From assembly GCF_030238365.1 (NCBI RefSeq), contig NZ_JASSOT010000048.1:62001-126000 (forward strand): a stretch of DNA of 64,000 nt, written 5' to 3'. The position numbers were made by a program, and so were the translations under genes. This document shows, in pieces, positions 18,853 through 28,153 of the stretch (its first letter is position 1; each line of letters begins with the position of its first letter). Source of the DNA: Lelliottia wanjuensis (GTDB lineage Bacteria; Pseudomonadota; Gammaproteobacteria; Enterobacterales; Enterobacteriaceae). The notes beneath the pieces were generated by a model. The model saw only the letters and a list, made by a program, of their open reading frames with translations. It was not told the origin of the DNA and did no database searches.

Positions 18853-20018
18853 GACACTCTCCCCAGCAAAATGCTGGCATTGTTGCCACCAAACGCGAAC
18901 GAGTTGGACAAAATAACCGGTTTTTCCAGCGCTGCGGGCTGATGCAATACGCCGCAGGAGGGCAGCGCCGGATCGGGCGCGTAGCGGGTGAAATCCTGCG
19001 CGGGCAGCGGCAGTTTCTGGGTCAGAATCAGCCAGCTGAGAGCGGCTTCCGTAATGCCCGCCGCGCCCAGCGTATGGCCGGTCAGATGTTTGGTGGAGCT
19101 GCACGGCACGGCATCTCCGAAGAGATCGTGGATCACCTGGGACTCAATCTGATCGTTGAGCGGCGTCGCCGTGCCGTGCAGGTTGATATAGCCAATTTCG
19201 TCGGGTTTCAGGCCCGCTTCGTTGAGCGCCTGTTGAATCGCGCGAATCGCACCTTCGCCCTGTGGATGGGGCGCAGAAATATGGTACGCATCGCTCGACT
19301 CGCCGATGCCCAGCAGGGCGACGGGCTGCGGTTCGCGCGTCAGGATCATCAGCGCTGCGCCTTCCCCGATGGTGATCCCGCGACGGTCGCGGCCAAAGGG
19401 TTCGCACAGGGTGGTGGAGAGCGATTCGAGGCTATGGAATCCGTTGACCGGCATCCGGCTCAGAGTATCGGCACCGCCGACGATGGCGATATCCACCATC
19501 CCGGCGTCAATCAGACGGCGGCCGCTGATAATCGCTCGCGCGCTCGACGAGCAGGCGGTCGAGAGGGTAAACGCGGGCCCGTCGAGATTCAGCCAGTTGG
19601 CGAGAAAACGTGACGGATCGCCCAGCTCCTGCTGCGGGTACTGCCAGCGGGTGCTGGCTTCGCCGTTCAGCGACAGACGGACATGCTCATCGCCCTCGTC
19701 CAGCCCCGAGGTGCTGGTGCCGAGCACCACGGCCACGCGATCAAGGCCGACGCGGGCAATCGCCTCGTCGACGGCAGGCTGGATCTGCGCCAGCGCTGCC
19801 AGGAGCAGCTGGTTGTTTCGGGTTCGGTGGGCGGCGAGGTGATCCGGGATGGACGGCAGTTCGCCTTCAACGCCGCCGAGCACAATGTCCTCGCCTCCCT
19901 GCAGCCAGCCCGCGCGGCTGTGCATGCCCGGCGCGACGCCACGCGACAGGTTCGCGGCAATCTCTTCGGCGCTGTTTCCCAGCGCGTTCACCATGCCCAC
20001 GGCAGAAATGTAGATCAT
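18849..20018 (-). CDS. apeO: APE beta-ketoacyl-ACP synthase (elongating KS)
   Basis: A KS of 389 residues from ATG 20018 (GTG at 20027 would add three). Numbering from the GTG, the triad is Cys159 in STACSSSA, His284 in LHGTATPL and His318 in LTGHTLGA. From work on aryl polyene clusters, this KS pairs with a chain-length factor that lacks the cysteine, encoded here by apeC. ATGA overlap with apeP downstream; starts at the stop of the lipoprotein gene upstream. C-terminal NSFAFGGNN motif intact. Confidence 0.85.
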   Translation of the reverse strand: MIYISAVGMVNALGNSAEEIAANLSRGVAPGMHSRAGWLQGGEDIVLGGVEGELPSIPDHLAAHRTRNNQLLLAALAQIQPAVDEAIARVGLDRVAVVLGTSTSGLDEGDEHVRLSLNGEASTRWQYPQQELGDPSRFLANWLNLDGPAFTLSTACSSSARAIISGRRLIDAGMVDIAIVGGADTLSRMPVNGFHSLESLSTTLCEPFGRDRRGITIGEGAALMILTREPQPVALLGIGESSDAYHISAPHPQGEGAIRAIQQALNEAGLKPDEIGYINLHGTATPLNDQIESQVIHDLFGDAVPCSSTKHLTGHTLGAAGITEAALSWLILTQKLPLPAQDFTRYAPDPALPSCGVLHQPAALEKPVILSNSFAFGGNNASILLGRVS

Positions 20019-20019
20019 C

Positions 20020-20604
20020 TTAGTCACTCAGATATTGAATGGTGATGTGGTAGTTAAAGACATGCTGTTCAATGCTGATCGGCTCGCGTTTGCCTTTGCG
20101 CTGCAGATAGACAATCTCGGTTACCAGCTTGCCGCTGGCGTTGCGCAGCTCGCGGCGGTCGCCTTTATCCGTCAGCGTCCAGCCTTTAGGCAATTGCGGC
20201 AGCCAGGCGCCGATCGGCCAGTGACTGAGCATCACGTCGGCCAGCACCTGGCTGGCGGGCGGCAACTGCGGCACGATGATCGACTGCTCGGTGTGAATAC
20301 CGGTTTTGTCATAGGTGGCGAGGAACAGGCGGATCCCGACGGAGGAGAGCCCGGCCAGCGTAATTTTATCCGCATCGGCGTTGAGCATCACCAGCAGAGA
20401 CTGGGTCTGGCCGTTGAAACTGCCTGTCAGCAGCTGCTGGGAATTCACCGCCGGAGAGATCCCCGGTGCAGGCAGGGTCACTTTGGTACCCGGTTGTAAC
20501 CAGGCCTGCGGACGGGTGCCATCGCTGTTTTGCGTCGAGTGGCTACAGCCCGTCAGCCACAGGGCGGCCATCAGCGCAAGCGCGCGGCCAAAATGGGTCA
20601 TCAT
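20020..20604 (-). CDS. apeN: APE cluster lipoprotein (DUF3261)
   Basis: A 194-residue putative lipoprotein: signal sequence with lipobox LTGC at residues 17-20, then a beta-rich domain. DUF3261 proteins occur almost only in aryl polyene-type clusters and are presumed to help place the polyene lipid in the outer membrane, together with the LolA-like and MMPL proteins encoded next door. Residue 21 after Cys is Ser, so it should be sorted to the outer membrane. Overlaps the MMPL gene by 4 bp. Function is inferred from context. Confidence 0.75.
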   Translation of the reverse strand: MMTHFGRALALMAALWLTGCSHSTQNSDGTRPQAWLQPGTKVTLPAPGISPAVNSQQLLTGSFNGQTQSLLVMLNADADKITLAGLSSVGIRLFLATYDKTGIHTEQSIIVPQLPPASQVLADVMLSHWPIGAWLPQLPKGWTLTDKGDRRELRNASGKLVTEIVYLQRKGKREPISIEQHVFNYHITIQYLSD

Positions 20605-22922
20605 CGTTTTCTCTCTCGTTTAGCGGGCATCGCCAGCGGAGCCAGCAGGAAGGCGGTGAAAATACCGCTGACCAGCACAATGCCGAAGCTGCTGATCGCC
20701 TGGGTGGCGCTAAAGACCAGCATGCCGAGGGTCAGTAACGTGGTCATCATCGCCAGCGTAATCGCCAGCATGGAGGTGAGCGGTGTTCCGCGTGGATTGC
20801 TGAAGAACAGGGTGTAGTTAATGCCAATCCCTAAGACCAGCACCAGTGCCAGCAGCGAGAACAGATTCACCGGATGGCCGCTGGCCGCCAACGCCGCCAG
20901 ACCGCAGCCGAGCGACAGTACCGACGGCACCAGGCTTATCAGCCCTTTACGCCAGCCCAGACGCAGCATCGCCCCGCAGGCGATCACCGCCAGTGCGACC
21001 AACAGCAGGCCCGTCAGCACGCCGCGATAGAGCGAGAACAGGCTGTCGAAGCTCGCTTTGCGATCCACCCACACTACGCCCGGATGCGCTGCGGCTAATT
21101 GGCTTAGCGCCGCGCTGTTTTTCACGCCGTCGACCGGCACCAGCACGCCGCTTTCGCCGTCGGGCAGCGTCAGCCACAGCAGCCGCCAGCCTTCACTTGC
21201 CGGGCTGGCAAGCCAGTCTTCTGTGCTCACGGGCATGGCGTTCAGATCCGGCGTTACGGTCGTCAGCCCCGCGCTTTGCAGGACGTTTGTCACTGCCGGA
21301 GCGGCGTTGTGCAGGAGTGCCAGATCGCTTTTCTGCCGCGCCAGCGAGTTTAGCGGGAGGGTGCGGAACGTTTTAATGTCACCGGCCTTTTGCGACGCTG
21401 CCAGCGCAGGCGTGAAGGCTTCAAGCCGCTCCAGCGTTTGCTGGGCCGTTGCGCCGTGGACCACGAACCATTTCTGATCGACGCTCTGCCCGGTCAGTGC
21501 AGTGATGGTTTTTTCCTGTGCCAGAATATCCTTCGGCAGCGCCTGGAGCTGGGCGATATCGTCATCCACCCGCAGACTGGCGATGCCGACCACGGAGACG
21601 ACGGCCAGAATCACCGGCAGCCCGACGGAGACCGCCTTGTTACGTCGCCACGCGGCCAGCCAGCGCAGCATCAGCACCATTGCCGGAACCGGACGCACCG
21701 GCAAACCGCGGCACAGCCACGGATGCCAGAAGATCACCGTCAGGCACGAAGCGCTCAGCCCCACGGCAGCAAACACCGCCATCTGACGAATGCCGGGGAA
21801 CGGGGCAAGCATCATGATCAAATAAGCCGCCACGGTGGTCAGCAGCGCCAGCAGCAGGGCGTTACACACTTTGGCCAGGCTTTGCCACGGCGAATCCTGC
21901 ACGCCGTGGACCATGCGCTCGGTCAGGTAATAGAGCGTGTAGTCGGCGGAAATCCCGATGATGCTCATGCTCATTACCAGCGTCATCAGGTGCAGCTCGC
22001 CGAAGATCGTTAGTGTGGCGACGGTCCCGGCCAGCGCGCCGATGCCGATGGAGATCAGGCACAGCAGCAGCGGGCGCAGGGAGCGGAACACCGCCACGAT
22101 CAGCAAAATCACCCCCAGAATCGTGGCGATGCCGAGGGTGGAGATGTCCTGTTTCGCCTGCTGGCTGGCGTAGTCGCTATAAAATACCGTCCCGCGCGAG
22201 AGCAGCTGCGCCTGCGGGAAATGGGTTTTCAGCTGGCTTTCAAGGCCGTGCAGCGTTGTCACCAGACGGTGTGTTTGCTGCATATCGAACGACTCACCGG
22301 CCAGCTCGCCGTGCAGCAGATACCAGTAATTTCCGGCCTCGTCTTTGGTCACCAGCCAGCCGTCCATCAGCCGCAGCTTCTGGCTGTTTTGCGCAAGCGA
22401 AAGCTGCGAACCGCGCATCAGCATCAGCGGGTCGTTTTGCAGCTCTTTGCCGCTGACGCCGGAGAAGGCCGAATACAGCTGGGACAGGATCCACTGGGCC
22501 TGCGCCTCGCCGCCGTTTTGCAGACGGGCGCGGGTCGCGGTGTCGATGAGGCCGTTACGGTGCTGCCAGAAAAATTCGCCCCAGGCTTTCTGGCTGTTGG
22601 CATCCATTGGGCCTTTCACCTCATGGAGGGAACCCGATTTTTGCAGCAGAGTTAACCACTCCTGCGCCACGCGCGGGTTCGGCTCTTTGCCAGGGCTGAC
22701 TAGCCACACCAGCTGACGGTCCAGACGCTGCATAAATCCGTCGTTGAGCGCAGGTGGAATGGCGCCGAGCGTCTGCTTGGGCAGCATCGCCAGCACGCTG
22801 CTATTGAGCCGCGCGCCGGGCAACAGCGACAGCAGTACGCCCAGCAGCGCCAGGCATAACAGACCCCACAGCAGCGCCGGGCGCAGACGGTTACGGCGCG
22901 GCAAAGCGTTGGCGTTCGTCAT
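20601..22922 (-). CDS. apeM: APE cluster MMPL/RND-superfamily exporter
   Basis: A 773-residue inner-membrane protein with the two-halved layout of MMPL/RND lipid exporters: one N-terminal helix, a large periplasmic loop (about 40-255), five helices (about 260-430), a second periplasmic loop (about 455-645) and a final helix group. The first half includes IIGISADYTLYYLTERM and the second VLGIGINYTLFFSN, the conserved TM4/TM10 aspartate-tyrosine type motifs. Likely moves the aryl polyene lipid out of the inner membrane. It overlaps the LolA-like gene by 32 bp. Confidence 0.85.
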   Translation of the reverse strand: MTNANALPRRNRLRPALLWGLLCLALLGVLLSLLPGARLNSSVLAMLPKQTLGAIPPALNDGFMQRLDRQLVWLVSPGKEPNPRVAQEWLTLLQKSGSLHEVKGPMDANSQKAWGEFFWQHRNGLIDTATRARLQNGGEAQAQWILSQLYSAFSGVSGKELQNDPLMLMRGSQLSLAQNSQKLRLMDGWLVTKDEAGNYWYLLHGELAGESFDMQQTHRLVTTLHGLESQLKTHFPQAQLLSRGTVFYSDYASQQAKQDISTLGIATILGVILLIVAVFRSLRPLLLCLISIGIGALAGTVATLTIFGELHLMTLVMSMSIIGISADYTLYYLTERMVHGVQDSPWQSLAKVCNALLLALLTTVAAYLIMMLAPFPGIRQMAVFAAVGLSASCLTVIFWHPWLCRGLPVRPVPAMVLMLRWLAAWRRNKAVSVGLPVILAVVSVVGIASLRVDDDIAQLQALPKDILAQEKTITALTGQSVDQKWFVVHGATAQQTLERLEAFTPALAASQKAGDIKTFRTLPLNSLARQKSDLALLHNAAPAVTNVLQSAGLTTVTPDLNAMPVSTEDWLASPASEGWRLLWLTLPDGESGVLVPVDGVKNSAALSQLAAAHPGVVWVDRKASFDSLFSLYRGVLTGLLLVALAVIACGAMLRLGWRKGLISLVPSVLSLGCGLAALAASGHPVNLFSLLALVLVLGIGINYTLFFSNPRGTPLTSMLAITLAMMTTLLTLGMLVFSATQAISSFGIVLVSGIFTAFLLAPLAMPAKRERKR

Positions 22923-23496
22923 GAGTCAGGCTGGCGGGCGTCAGTTGATGATGGGAGAGGGCGATATCCGTGCGGTCGCCCTGTTTGTCGTTGAGCTGAA
23001 TCGACTCCAGATAGGTCGCGCCCCCCAGATTCATGGTGGCGAAAATCTTGTCCAGCGGCGTGGTGATGGGTGTCAGCACCAGCGACCAACGGCCCGCGCC
23101 GAGGTCTTTGAAATCAATGCGGAAGTTCTCCTCCAGCACTTTGCTATCGGCCTGGAACAGGGCGCGCAGCAGGTGGTTAAACTGGAACATCTGCGGATTA
23201 TTGTCGGCGGTGATGGTTTGCGGCGGTTGGCCGTTGATCGCCTGCACCATGCGTTTGTCGTCCAGCAGCAGGGTCATCGGGAACGGCGCTTTCTGATCCC
23301 ACAGCAAACCGTCGTCGCGGGCGATTAGCATTTCGCCCTGCGAACGCAGCGGCTGCGGGAGATCTTTGATGGTGCGGGTCTGCTCGAAGTGCGCGCGCAC
23401 CACGGGCTGCTCGGTAAAGCGCTGCTGGAGTTCATCCAGCGTGACCGCGCCGACCAACGGGCTGACCAGCAGGGCCAGCAGGGGCAACCATTTCAT
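22891..23496 (-). CDS. apeL: APE cluster LolA-like lipid/lipoprotein carrier
   Basis: A 201-residue secreted protein: signal peptide MKWLPLLALLVSPLVGA, then a LolA-fold sequence (HFEQTRTIKDLPQPLRSQGEM, WDQKAPFPMTLLL). LolA carries lipoproteins through the periplasm; this cluster-specific relative more likely shuttles the polyene lipid between the MMPL exporter and the outer membrane. That role is inferred from gene context. Overlaps the MMPL gene by 32 bp and the thioesterase gene by 4 bp. Confidence 0.8.
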   Translation of the reverse strand: MKWLPLLALLVSPLVGAVTLDELQQRFTEQPVVRAHFEQTRTIKDLPQPLRSQGEMLIARDDGLLWDQKAPFPMTLLLDDKRMVQAINGQPPQTITADNNPQMFQFNHLLRALFQADSKVLEENFRIDFKDLGAGRWSLVLTPITTPLDKIFATMNLGGATYLESIQLNDKQGDRTDIALSHHQLTPASLTHDERQRFAAP

Positions 23497-23915
23497 GGCA
23501 TCACTCCCATACGTTCAAACAAAATTGCCGGGCTGACGAAACACATTTCGCGGCTGCTCTCTTCGACGGCCACCTGGATGGTGTACCCGGTGGTGGTGCG
23601 CTTCCCGGTTTCGGTGTCGAAAATCTGGTAGGCGATGCGCAGGCGGTTTTCAAACTCTTCGATCTGCGCCCGCACGCGGATGCGTTGCTCGAATATCACT
23701 GCGCTGCGGTACTTCACGCGCGTATCGACCACCGGCCAGACGTAGCCAGACGCCTTCATCTGGCGATAGCCATAGTTAAACTGATTGAGCAGCGCCTCGC
23801 GGGCAATCTCAAAGTAGCGGAAATAGTTGCCGTGCCAGACGACGCCCATCATATCCACGTCGTGGAAGGGGACGGTCAGCTCAACTTCGGTCGTAAAACG
23901 GGGATCGGTCAGCAC
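23493..23915 (-). CDS. apeK: APE cluster 4HBT-type acyl thioesterase
   Basis: A 140-residue hotdog thioesterase. The motif FHDVDMMGVVWHGNYFRYFE carries the catalytic aspartate and histidine of the 4-hydroxybenzoyl-CoA thioesterase family. It may release aryl polyene acids from the carrier protein or edit wrong starter units. Overlaps the LolA-like gene by 4 bp and is 3 bp from the glycosyltransferase/acyltransferase gene. Family call is strong, substrate is inferred. Confidence 0.83.
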   Translation of the reverse strand: MLTDPRFTTEVELTVPFHDVDMMGVVWHGNYFRYFEIAREALLNQFNYGYRQMKASGYVWPVVDTRVKYRSAVIFEQRIRVRAQIEEFENRLRIAYQIFDTETGKRTTTGYTIQVAVEESSREMCFVSPAILFERMGVMP

Positions 23916-23918
23916 CCT

Positions 23919-25610
23919 TTACTCCTTCTCTTTGGCATCCGGCAGATGCCAGAAATCGAAAAAATTAAACCAGTCGAGCGGCGACATCAGCGCGTAGTGC
24001 TCGAGGCGTTGGGCATAGCGATCGATAGCGTGCTGGAGCGCCTGCTGGCGCTCGCCGCGCGGCAGAAGCAGCGGATCGGCAAAGGACTCGCAGTGAATGT
24101 GCAGCTTGTCCTGCTGGCGCAGGGCGAAAATCAGCACCACCGGGCAGCGCAAAATCGAGGCGAGGATAAACGGCCCTTGCGGGAACGGGGCGGGCTTGCC
24201 GAGAAACTCACTCCAGATCACGCGCCATTCGCCGCCGCGCTGAGGATTGACGGCGATACGATCGCCGACGATCGCCACCCACTCGCCGCGATCGAGCTTC
24301 TCTTTCAGGGCGATAGCGGTGTCCGGCCCGATATCGGTGACGGGCATCAGGTTCAGCCCGGCCTGCGGGGCCATCTCCTGCATAATCTGCTTAAAGCGCT
24401 GGGCATTGTCGCTAAACACCAGCGCGTTGATGGTCTTGCTGCCTTCGATCTGGGCCAGCGCGCGGCAGGCTTCGACGTCGCCGAGGTGCGAGGCCAGCAG
24501 CAGCTTGCCCTGAGGGGCGTCGACGTTGAGCGCCTCAGGAGCGCCCGGCGCGAAAACGACATCCCGGTTCATCTTCAGCTCGCCGCGCCAGCCCGCGACT
24601 TTATCCAGCATTGAATAGCCGAAACGCATGAAGTGGAAAAAACTGTTAAAGCGCGGCGGCAGCGGGCGCTGCTGCGTCTTGAGCTCATCAGCCACGCGCG
24701 CCAGCCACTGCTGCGACGCCTGTCGCGCCGGGCGGGCGGTGAGCCAGTAAACGCCGATCACCGGCCATAGCAGCAGGCAAAATGCGCGACGTCCGAACAG
24801 CTGCCAGACGCGCAGCATCAGGCGCATCCCCCACAGTCCTTTCACTTCCTTCTGCTCAGCCCAGTGCTCACGACGCCGCCGCATCAGAAGCGAAGGGATC
24901 CGCGGCAGCATGCCGAAGAACAGGCGGGTGTGCATCAGGGAGATGCGCACGTTGTCTTTCAGGGCGTCGAAATGGGACAGGCCGTCGTGGGGATAGGTCA
25001 CCCGCGTCGGCACAAAATAGCTGTCGTTGCCCTGCCAGTAGAGGCGGACCATCACTTCCGTATCAAAATCCATCCGCTTGCCGAGCGTAGCGTGTTCCGC
25101 CAGTTTCAGCGTCGGTGCGACGGGGTAAACGCGAAACCCGCACATGCTGTCTTTCAGCTGCAGGGAAAGGGTTTCGATCCACACCCAGACGTGGGTGACC
25201 CAGCGGCCATACAGGCGCGAGCGGGGGATCGAGTCGTCATAAATCGGCTGGCCGGAGATCAGTGCCTCCGGGTGGCGTTCGGCCAGAGCCAGTAGCTGCG
25301 GAATATCTTCGATGGCGTGCTGGCCGTCGGCATCCACCTGCACGGCGTGAGTAAACCCGGCGCGGGCGGAGGCTTGCAGGCCACGGATCACCGCCGTGCC
25401 TTTCCCGGCATTTTGGGGCAGGCGGATCAGCGTCACCTGCGGAAATTCAGCTGCCAGGCGTTCCAGCTCCAGTCGGGTGGGCTCGTCGCTGCCGTCATCA
25501 ACGATCAGACACGGCAGCCCGCACGATCCCAGCCGCGACAGCACGCTCGCCATCATCGCGCCGTGGTTGTAGCAGGGGATCAGCACGCAGGGGCGGAACG
25601 TCAGCGACAT
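23919..25610 (-). CDS. apeJ: APE cluster fused GT2 glycosyltransferase / lysophospholipid acyltransferase
   Basis: A 563-residue two-domain protein. Residues about 1-240 are a GT2 glycosyltransferase (LIPCYNHGAMMAS, VDDGSD, VQVDADGQH); residues about 300-555 are an LpxL/LPLAT-like acyltransferase (LLASHLGDVEACRAL, then a conserved IVGDRIAVN region). A hydrophobic segment near 275-300 should anchor it to the inner membrane. The fusion suggests it adds a sugar and an acyl chain to the same lipid carrier of the polyene. Overlaps the dehydratase gene by 10 bp. Donor and acceptor are not known from sequence. Confidence 0.8.
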   Translation of the reverse strand: MSLTFRPCVLIPCYNHGAMMASVLSRLGSCGLPCLIVDDGSDEPTRLELERLAAEFPQVTLIRLPQNAGKGTAVIRGLQASARAGFTHAVQVDADGQHAIEDIPQLLALAERHPEALISGQPIYDDSIPRSRLYGRWVTHVWVWIETLSLQLKDSMCGFRVYPVAPTLKLAEHATLGKRMDFDTEVMVRLYWQGNDSYFVPTRVTYPHDGLSHFDALKDNVRISLMHTRLFFGMLPRIPSLLMRRRREHWAEQKEVKGLWGMRLMLRVWQLFGRRAFCLLLWPVIGVYWLTARPARQASQQWLARVADELKTQQRPLPPRFNSFFHFMRFGYSMLDKVAGWRGELKMNRDVVFAPGAPEALNVDAPQGKLLLASHLGDVEACRALAQIEGSKTINALVFSDNAQRFKQIMQEMAPQAGLNLMPVTDIGPDTAIALKEKLDRGEWVAIVGDRIAVNPQRGGEWRVIWSEFLGKPAPFPQGPFILASILRCPVVLIFALRQQDKLHIHCESFADPLLLPRGERQQALQHAIDRYAQRLEHYALMSPLDWFNFFDFWHLPDAKEKE

Positions 25611-25954
25611 AACCGAATCTTCCCGCTGCTGGCGGTGTGGCGCTCGTCGCCGTCGTGACGCTGATAGCTAAAGGTGAGGATCTGGCGTTCGGCGTTCCAG
25701 CTGAGCGTCAGGGTCACGGTGGTGTCCGGCAGCAGGGGTGCCTGGAACTTCACGTTCTGAATGCTGTGAAAACGGTAGTCGGGGGCCAGCAGCGTAGTGG
25801 CGTAGTGCATCACCCAGTCGAGCTGCGCGACGCCCGGCAGCAGCGGCTGCACGGCAAAATGTCCCTGGAACCAGAACAACGCAGGGTCGAGATGCAGGAC
25901 AATCTCCAGATCCTCTGGCTGCGGCTGGTGGCGCTCGATTTCATGGATTTTCAT
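25601..25954 (-). CDS. apeI: APE FabA/FabZ-like 3-hydroxyacyl-ACP dehydratase
   Basis: A 117-residue hotdog dehydratase. WFQGHFAVQPLLPGVAQL matches the FabZ active-site pattern with the catalytic histidine. It would remove water from 3-hydroxyacyl-ACP to make trans double bonds that stay conjugated because the cluster lacks an enoyl reductase. Start chosen at ATG 25954 (MKIHEIERHQ); an in-frame start ten codons earlier lies within the AMP-ligase gene. Overlaps the neighbouring genes by 14 and 10 bp. Confidence 0.82.
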   Translation of the reverse strand: MKIHEIERHQPQPEDLEIVLHLDPALFWFQGHFAVQPLLPGVAQLDWVMHYATTLLAPDYRFHSIQNVKFQAPLLPDTTVTLTLSWNAERQILTFSYQRHDGDERHTASSGKIRLCR

Positions 25955-27302
25955 GAAATAACTCCTGTAACTGCGCATAGACACGCTTGTTCATACTGTT
26001 GACGGGCATCTCATCGATAATCCGCCAGTAGCGCGGCACGGCGACGGGCTCAAGCCACGGCAGCAGGGCACGACGCCAGGCAAACTCCTGCGCTTTGTTG
26101 CCCTGTTGGTTGAGTCGCTGACGCGCGTCATCGTTCAGAACCAGCAGTACGCCGATCCCCTGACGCCCGCCGCGCGTGACGGGCAGGGCCGCGACTTCGC
26201 GAATGCCGTCCAGCTCCAGCAGGCGCTGTTCAATTTCGTTGAGCGATACGCGCTTCTCTTCGATTTTAACCACTCGCCCACGGCGTCCGGCGATGCTGAA
26301 CATCCCGTTGCTGTCGAAGTGCAGAATATCGTCCAGCGGTAAGCCGTCCGGCTCATGGATCAGCGGAGAAGTCACGTGGCAGATCTCGCCTTCATGACGG
26401 AAATGCACGCCGGGGAACGGGAGCCATGGAATCGACTCCTCCTGACGATGTCGCCAGGCCAGAATGCCGGTCTCGGTGCTGCCGTAGATTTCATCCGGCC
26501 AGACGTTCATCCAGCGATGCGTGGCGGTCACTTCGTCCCACGGCAGCATGCCACCGGCGGAGAGCAACATCACCACGGGGGGCGGCGCGAGCTGGGTATC
26601 GAGCCGCTTCAGAAACGCCGGGCTGCTGATAAACACGTAGCGCCGATCATCGGGCAGCGCCGCCAGCTGTTCGGCGTAATAGAGCATCGCCGCGTGGAGC
26701 GGCAATCCTTGCGACATGGGTAAAAAGATGCGGAAAGTCAGGCCGTACAAATGCTGCGGTACTACGGAGGCGACGATACTGCAGCCCGTCAGACGCGTGC
26801 CAAAGCGCTCGGCAAGCAGAGTGGCTTCGCGATCGAGCCGGGCGATAGGTTTCACGATACGTCGCGGTGCACCGGTTGAGCCGGAGGTGAACAGCTCGAC
26901 AAAACTGTCGTCGGCAATCGGCGGCAGCGGGGTGAAGGCGTCACTCGTGCGGCGGGCGGAATTCACCACAATCAGGCGGCCCGGATAGTTCAGGGTTTGA
27001 TCGCTCAGCACGCCGCTGAACAGCGCGCGCTGTTCTTCAAGCAGCGAGACGCGGCTGTGGCCGGGGATCACCGGCGTCTTGCCTGCATGCAGCGTTGAGA
27101 GCAGGGCGACGATAAACAGATAGCTGTTTTCGAAGCACAGCGCCCAGCGCTCGCCTTCCTGCTGGATAAGCATGCTTGTCAGATTGGAGACGTCGTGACG
27201 AAGCTGCCCGAGCGTCCAGGTGTGATCCTCAAGCCAGGCGATCGGCGTCTCATCCGGACGCGGCGCATTCAGCCACTGGCTTAGCGGCAGGGGTTTATTC
27301 AT
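25941..27302 (-). CDS. apeH: APE cluster AMP-dependent aryl-acid ligase
   Basis: A 453-residue ANL-family adenylating enzyme. Visible core motifs: LFTSGSTGAPRRIVKP (P-loop-like A3), YGSTETG (A5) and GRRGRVVKIEEKRVSLNEIE (hinge/A8). In APE synthesis this enzyme activates 4-hydroxybenzoate-type starters and loads them on a carrier protein. It is shorter than full acyl-CoA synthetases, mainly in the C-terminal subdomain. ATG 27302 and ATG 27311 are both possible; I use the shorter. Overlaps the membrane-protein gene by 8 bp. Confidence 0.83.
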   Translation of the reverse strand: MNKPLPLSQWLNAPRPDETPIAWLEDHTWTLGQLRHDVSNLTSMLIQQEGERWALCFENSYLFIVALLSTLHAGKTPVIPGHSRVSLLEEQRALFSGVLSDQTLNYPGRLIVVNSARRTSDAFTPLPPIADDSFVELFTSGSTGAPRRIVKPIARLDREATLLAERFGTRLTGCSIVASVVPQHLYGLTFRIFLPMSQGLPLHAAMLYYAEQLAALPDDRRYVFISSPAFLKRLDTQLAPPPVVMLLSAGGMLPWDEVTATHRWMNVWPDEIYGSTETGILAWRHRQEESIPWLPFPGVHFRHEGEICHVTSPLIHEPDGLPLDDILHFDSNGMFSIAGRRGRVVKIEEKRVSLNEIEQRLLELDGIREVAALPVTRGGRQGIGVLLVLNDDARQRLNQQGNKAQEFAWRRALLPWLEPVAVPRYWRIIDEMPVNSMNKRVYAQLQELFHENP

Positions 27303-27882
27303 GTGCTTCACTTTTTTTCATCACCCGTTGACGCACCAGCCACTCCGTCGCCATCAGCGTCCCCATCAGGATGTACGCGATCATGCCGTTCCACAGCGTC
27401 CAAAGCTGCATATCACCGTGAATAACGGTGAACAGTGCCACCGAACCATTAACGATGAAAAAGCCGCACCACACGCGGGTCACATTGCGGGTATAGCGAA
27501 CGCCTTCTGGCGGCAACTGGGGATCGCGCAGGCGCGCCAGACGCTCGACCAGCGGCATCGCCGTCCACAGCGATCCGCCGAACACGGCCAGCATCACCAG
27601 ATTCACCACCACGGGATAGAGCAGCAGCCACTGGTGCGCTTTCAGCAGGTAGCTCGCTGTGCACAGTGCAATGCCCGCCAGCGCCACGCTTTGCACCACA
27701 AAGCGCATCGGCCCGGCGTTATGCCGCGCCTGGCGCAGACGGCAGACCAGCAGCAGCGCCATCAGCGGCAGCAGCCAGTGCAGACTGTTGTGCGTCAGCC
27801 CGAAGCCAATCAGAAATGGCCAGGCGAGCAGCATCAGCCCCGTCAGCAGCGGGATGGCCGGAAAAGATCGTCCGCCACGCAT
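27295..27882 (-). CDS. apeG: APE cluster integral membrane protein (COG4648-like)
   Basis: A 195-residue protein with about five or six membrane helices (TGLMLLAWPFLIGFGL, LLPLMALLLV, SVALAGIALCTASYLL, VVNLVMLAVFG, VWCGFFIVNGSVALF, LWTLWNGMIAYILMG). Members of this group are found next to acyl carrier proteins and AMP ligases in APE clusters. No catalytic motif is visible; it could anchor the synthesis complex or help move the product. The function is not known. Confidence 0.7.
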   Translation of the reverse strand: MRGGRSFPAIPLLTGLMLLAWPFLIGFGLTHNSLHWLLPLMALLLVCRLRQARHNAGPMRFVVQSVALAGIALCTASYLLKAHQWLLLYPVVVNLVMLAVFGGSLWTAMPLVERLARLRDPQLPPEGVRYTRNVTRVWCGFFIVNGSVALFTVIHGDMQLWTLWNGMIAYILMGTLMATEWLVRQRVMKKSEAHE

Positions 27883-27888
27883 GGCGTC

Positions 27889-28140
27889 TTACTCTTCGCG
27901 CAGAAGCTGTTCGACAGCGTCCACCACGTCCTGAACGGTACGCACCGATTTGAAGGTTTCAGGTTTGATTTTTTTACCTGTTTTCTTCTGCAGATGAACA
28001 ATCATGTCGACGGCGTCGATGCTGTCCAGCTCCAGATCTTCGTACAGGCGCGCCTCGGGGGAGATCGCGTCCGGTTCGATTTCAAACAGTTTGGTCAGGA
28101 GCCCGCAGACTTCCTGATAAATGGCGTTTTGTTCTGTCAT
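27889..28140 (-). CDS. apeF: APE acyl carrier protein 2
   Basis: An 83-residue acidic carrier protein with the phosphopantetheine attachment motif LELDSIDAVDM; the modified residue should be Ser40. Start is ATG 28140 (MTEQNAIY); a longer frame running into the other ACP gene is an artefact. AcpT at the end of the operon is the likely activating enzyme. Two ACPs in one cluster probably divide starter loading and elongation. Confidence 0.88.
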   Translation of the reverse strand: MTEQNAIYQEVCGLLTKLFEIEPDAISPEARLYEDLELDSIDAVDMIVHLQKKTGKKIKPETFKSVRTVQDVVDAVEQLLREE

Positions 28141-28153
28141 AGCAAATTCGTTC

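Noticed and set aside
18853-19104. N-terminal 84-residue extension of the dehydratase ApeP
   Set aside because: It lies in another frame of apeO; the ATG at 18852 overlaps the apeO stop as in the rest of the cluster.
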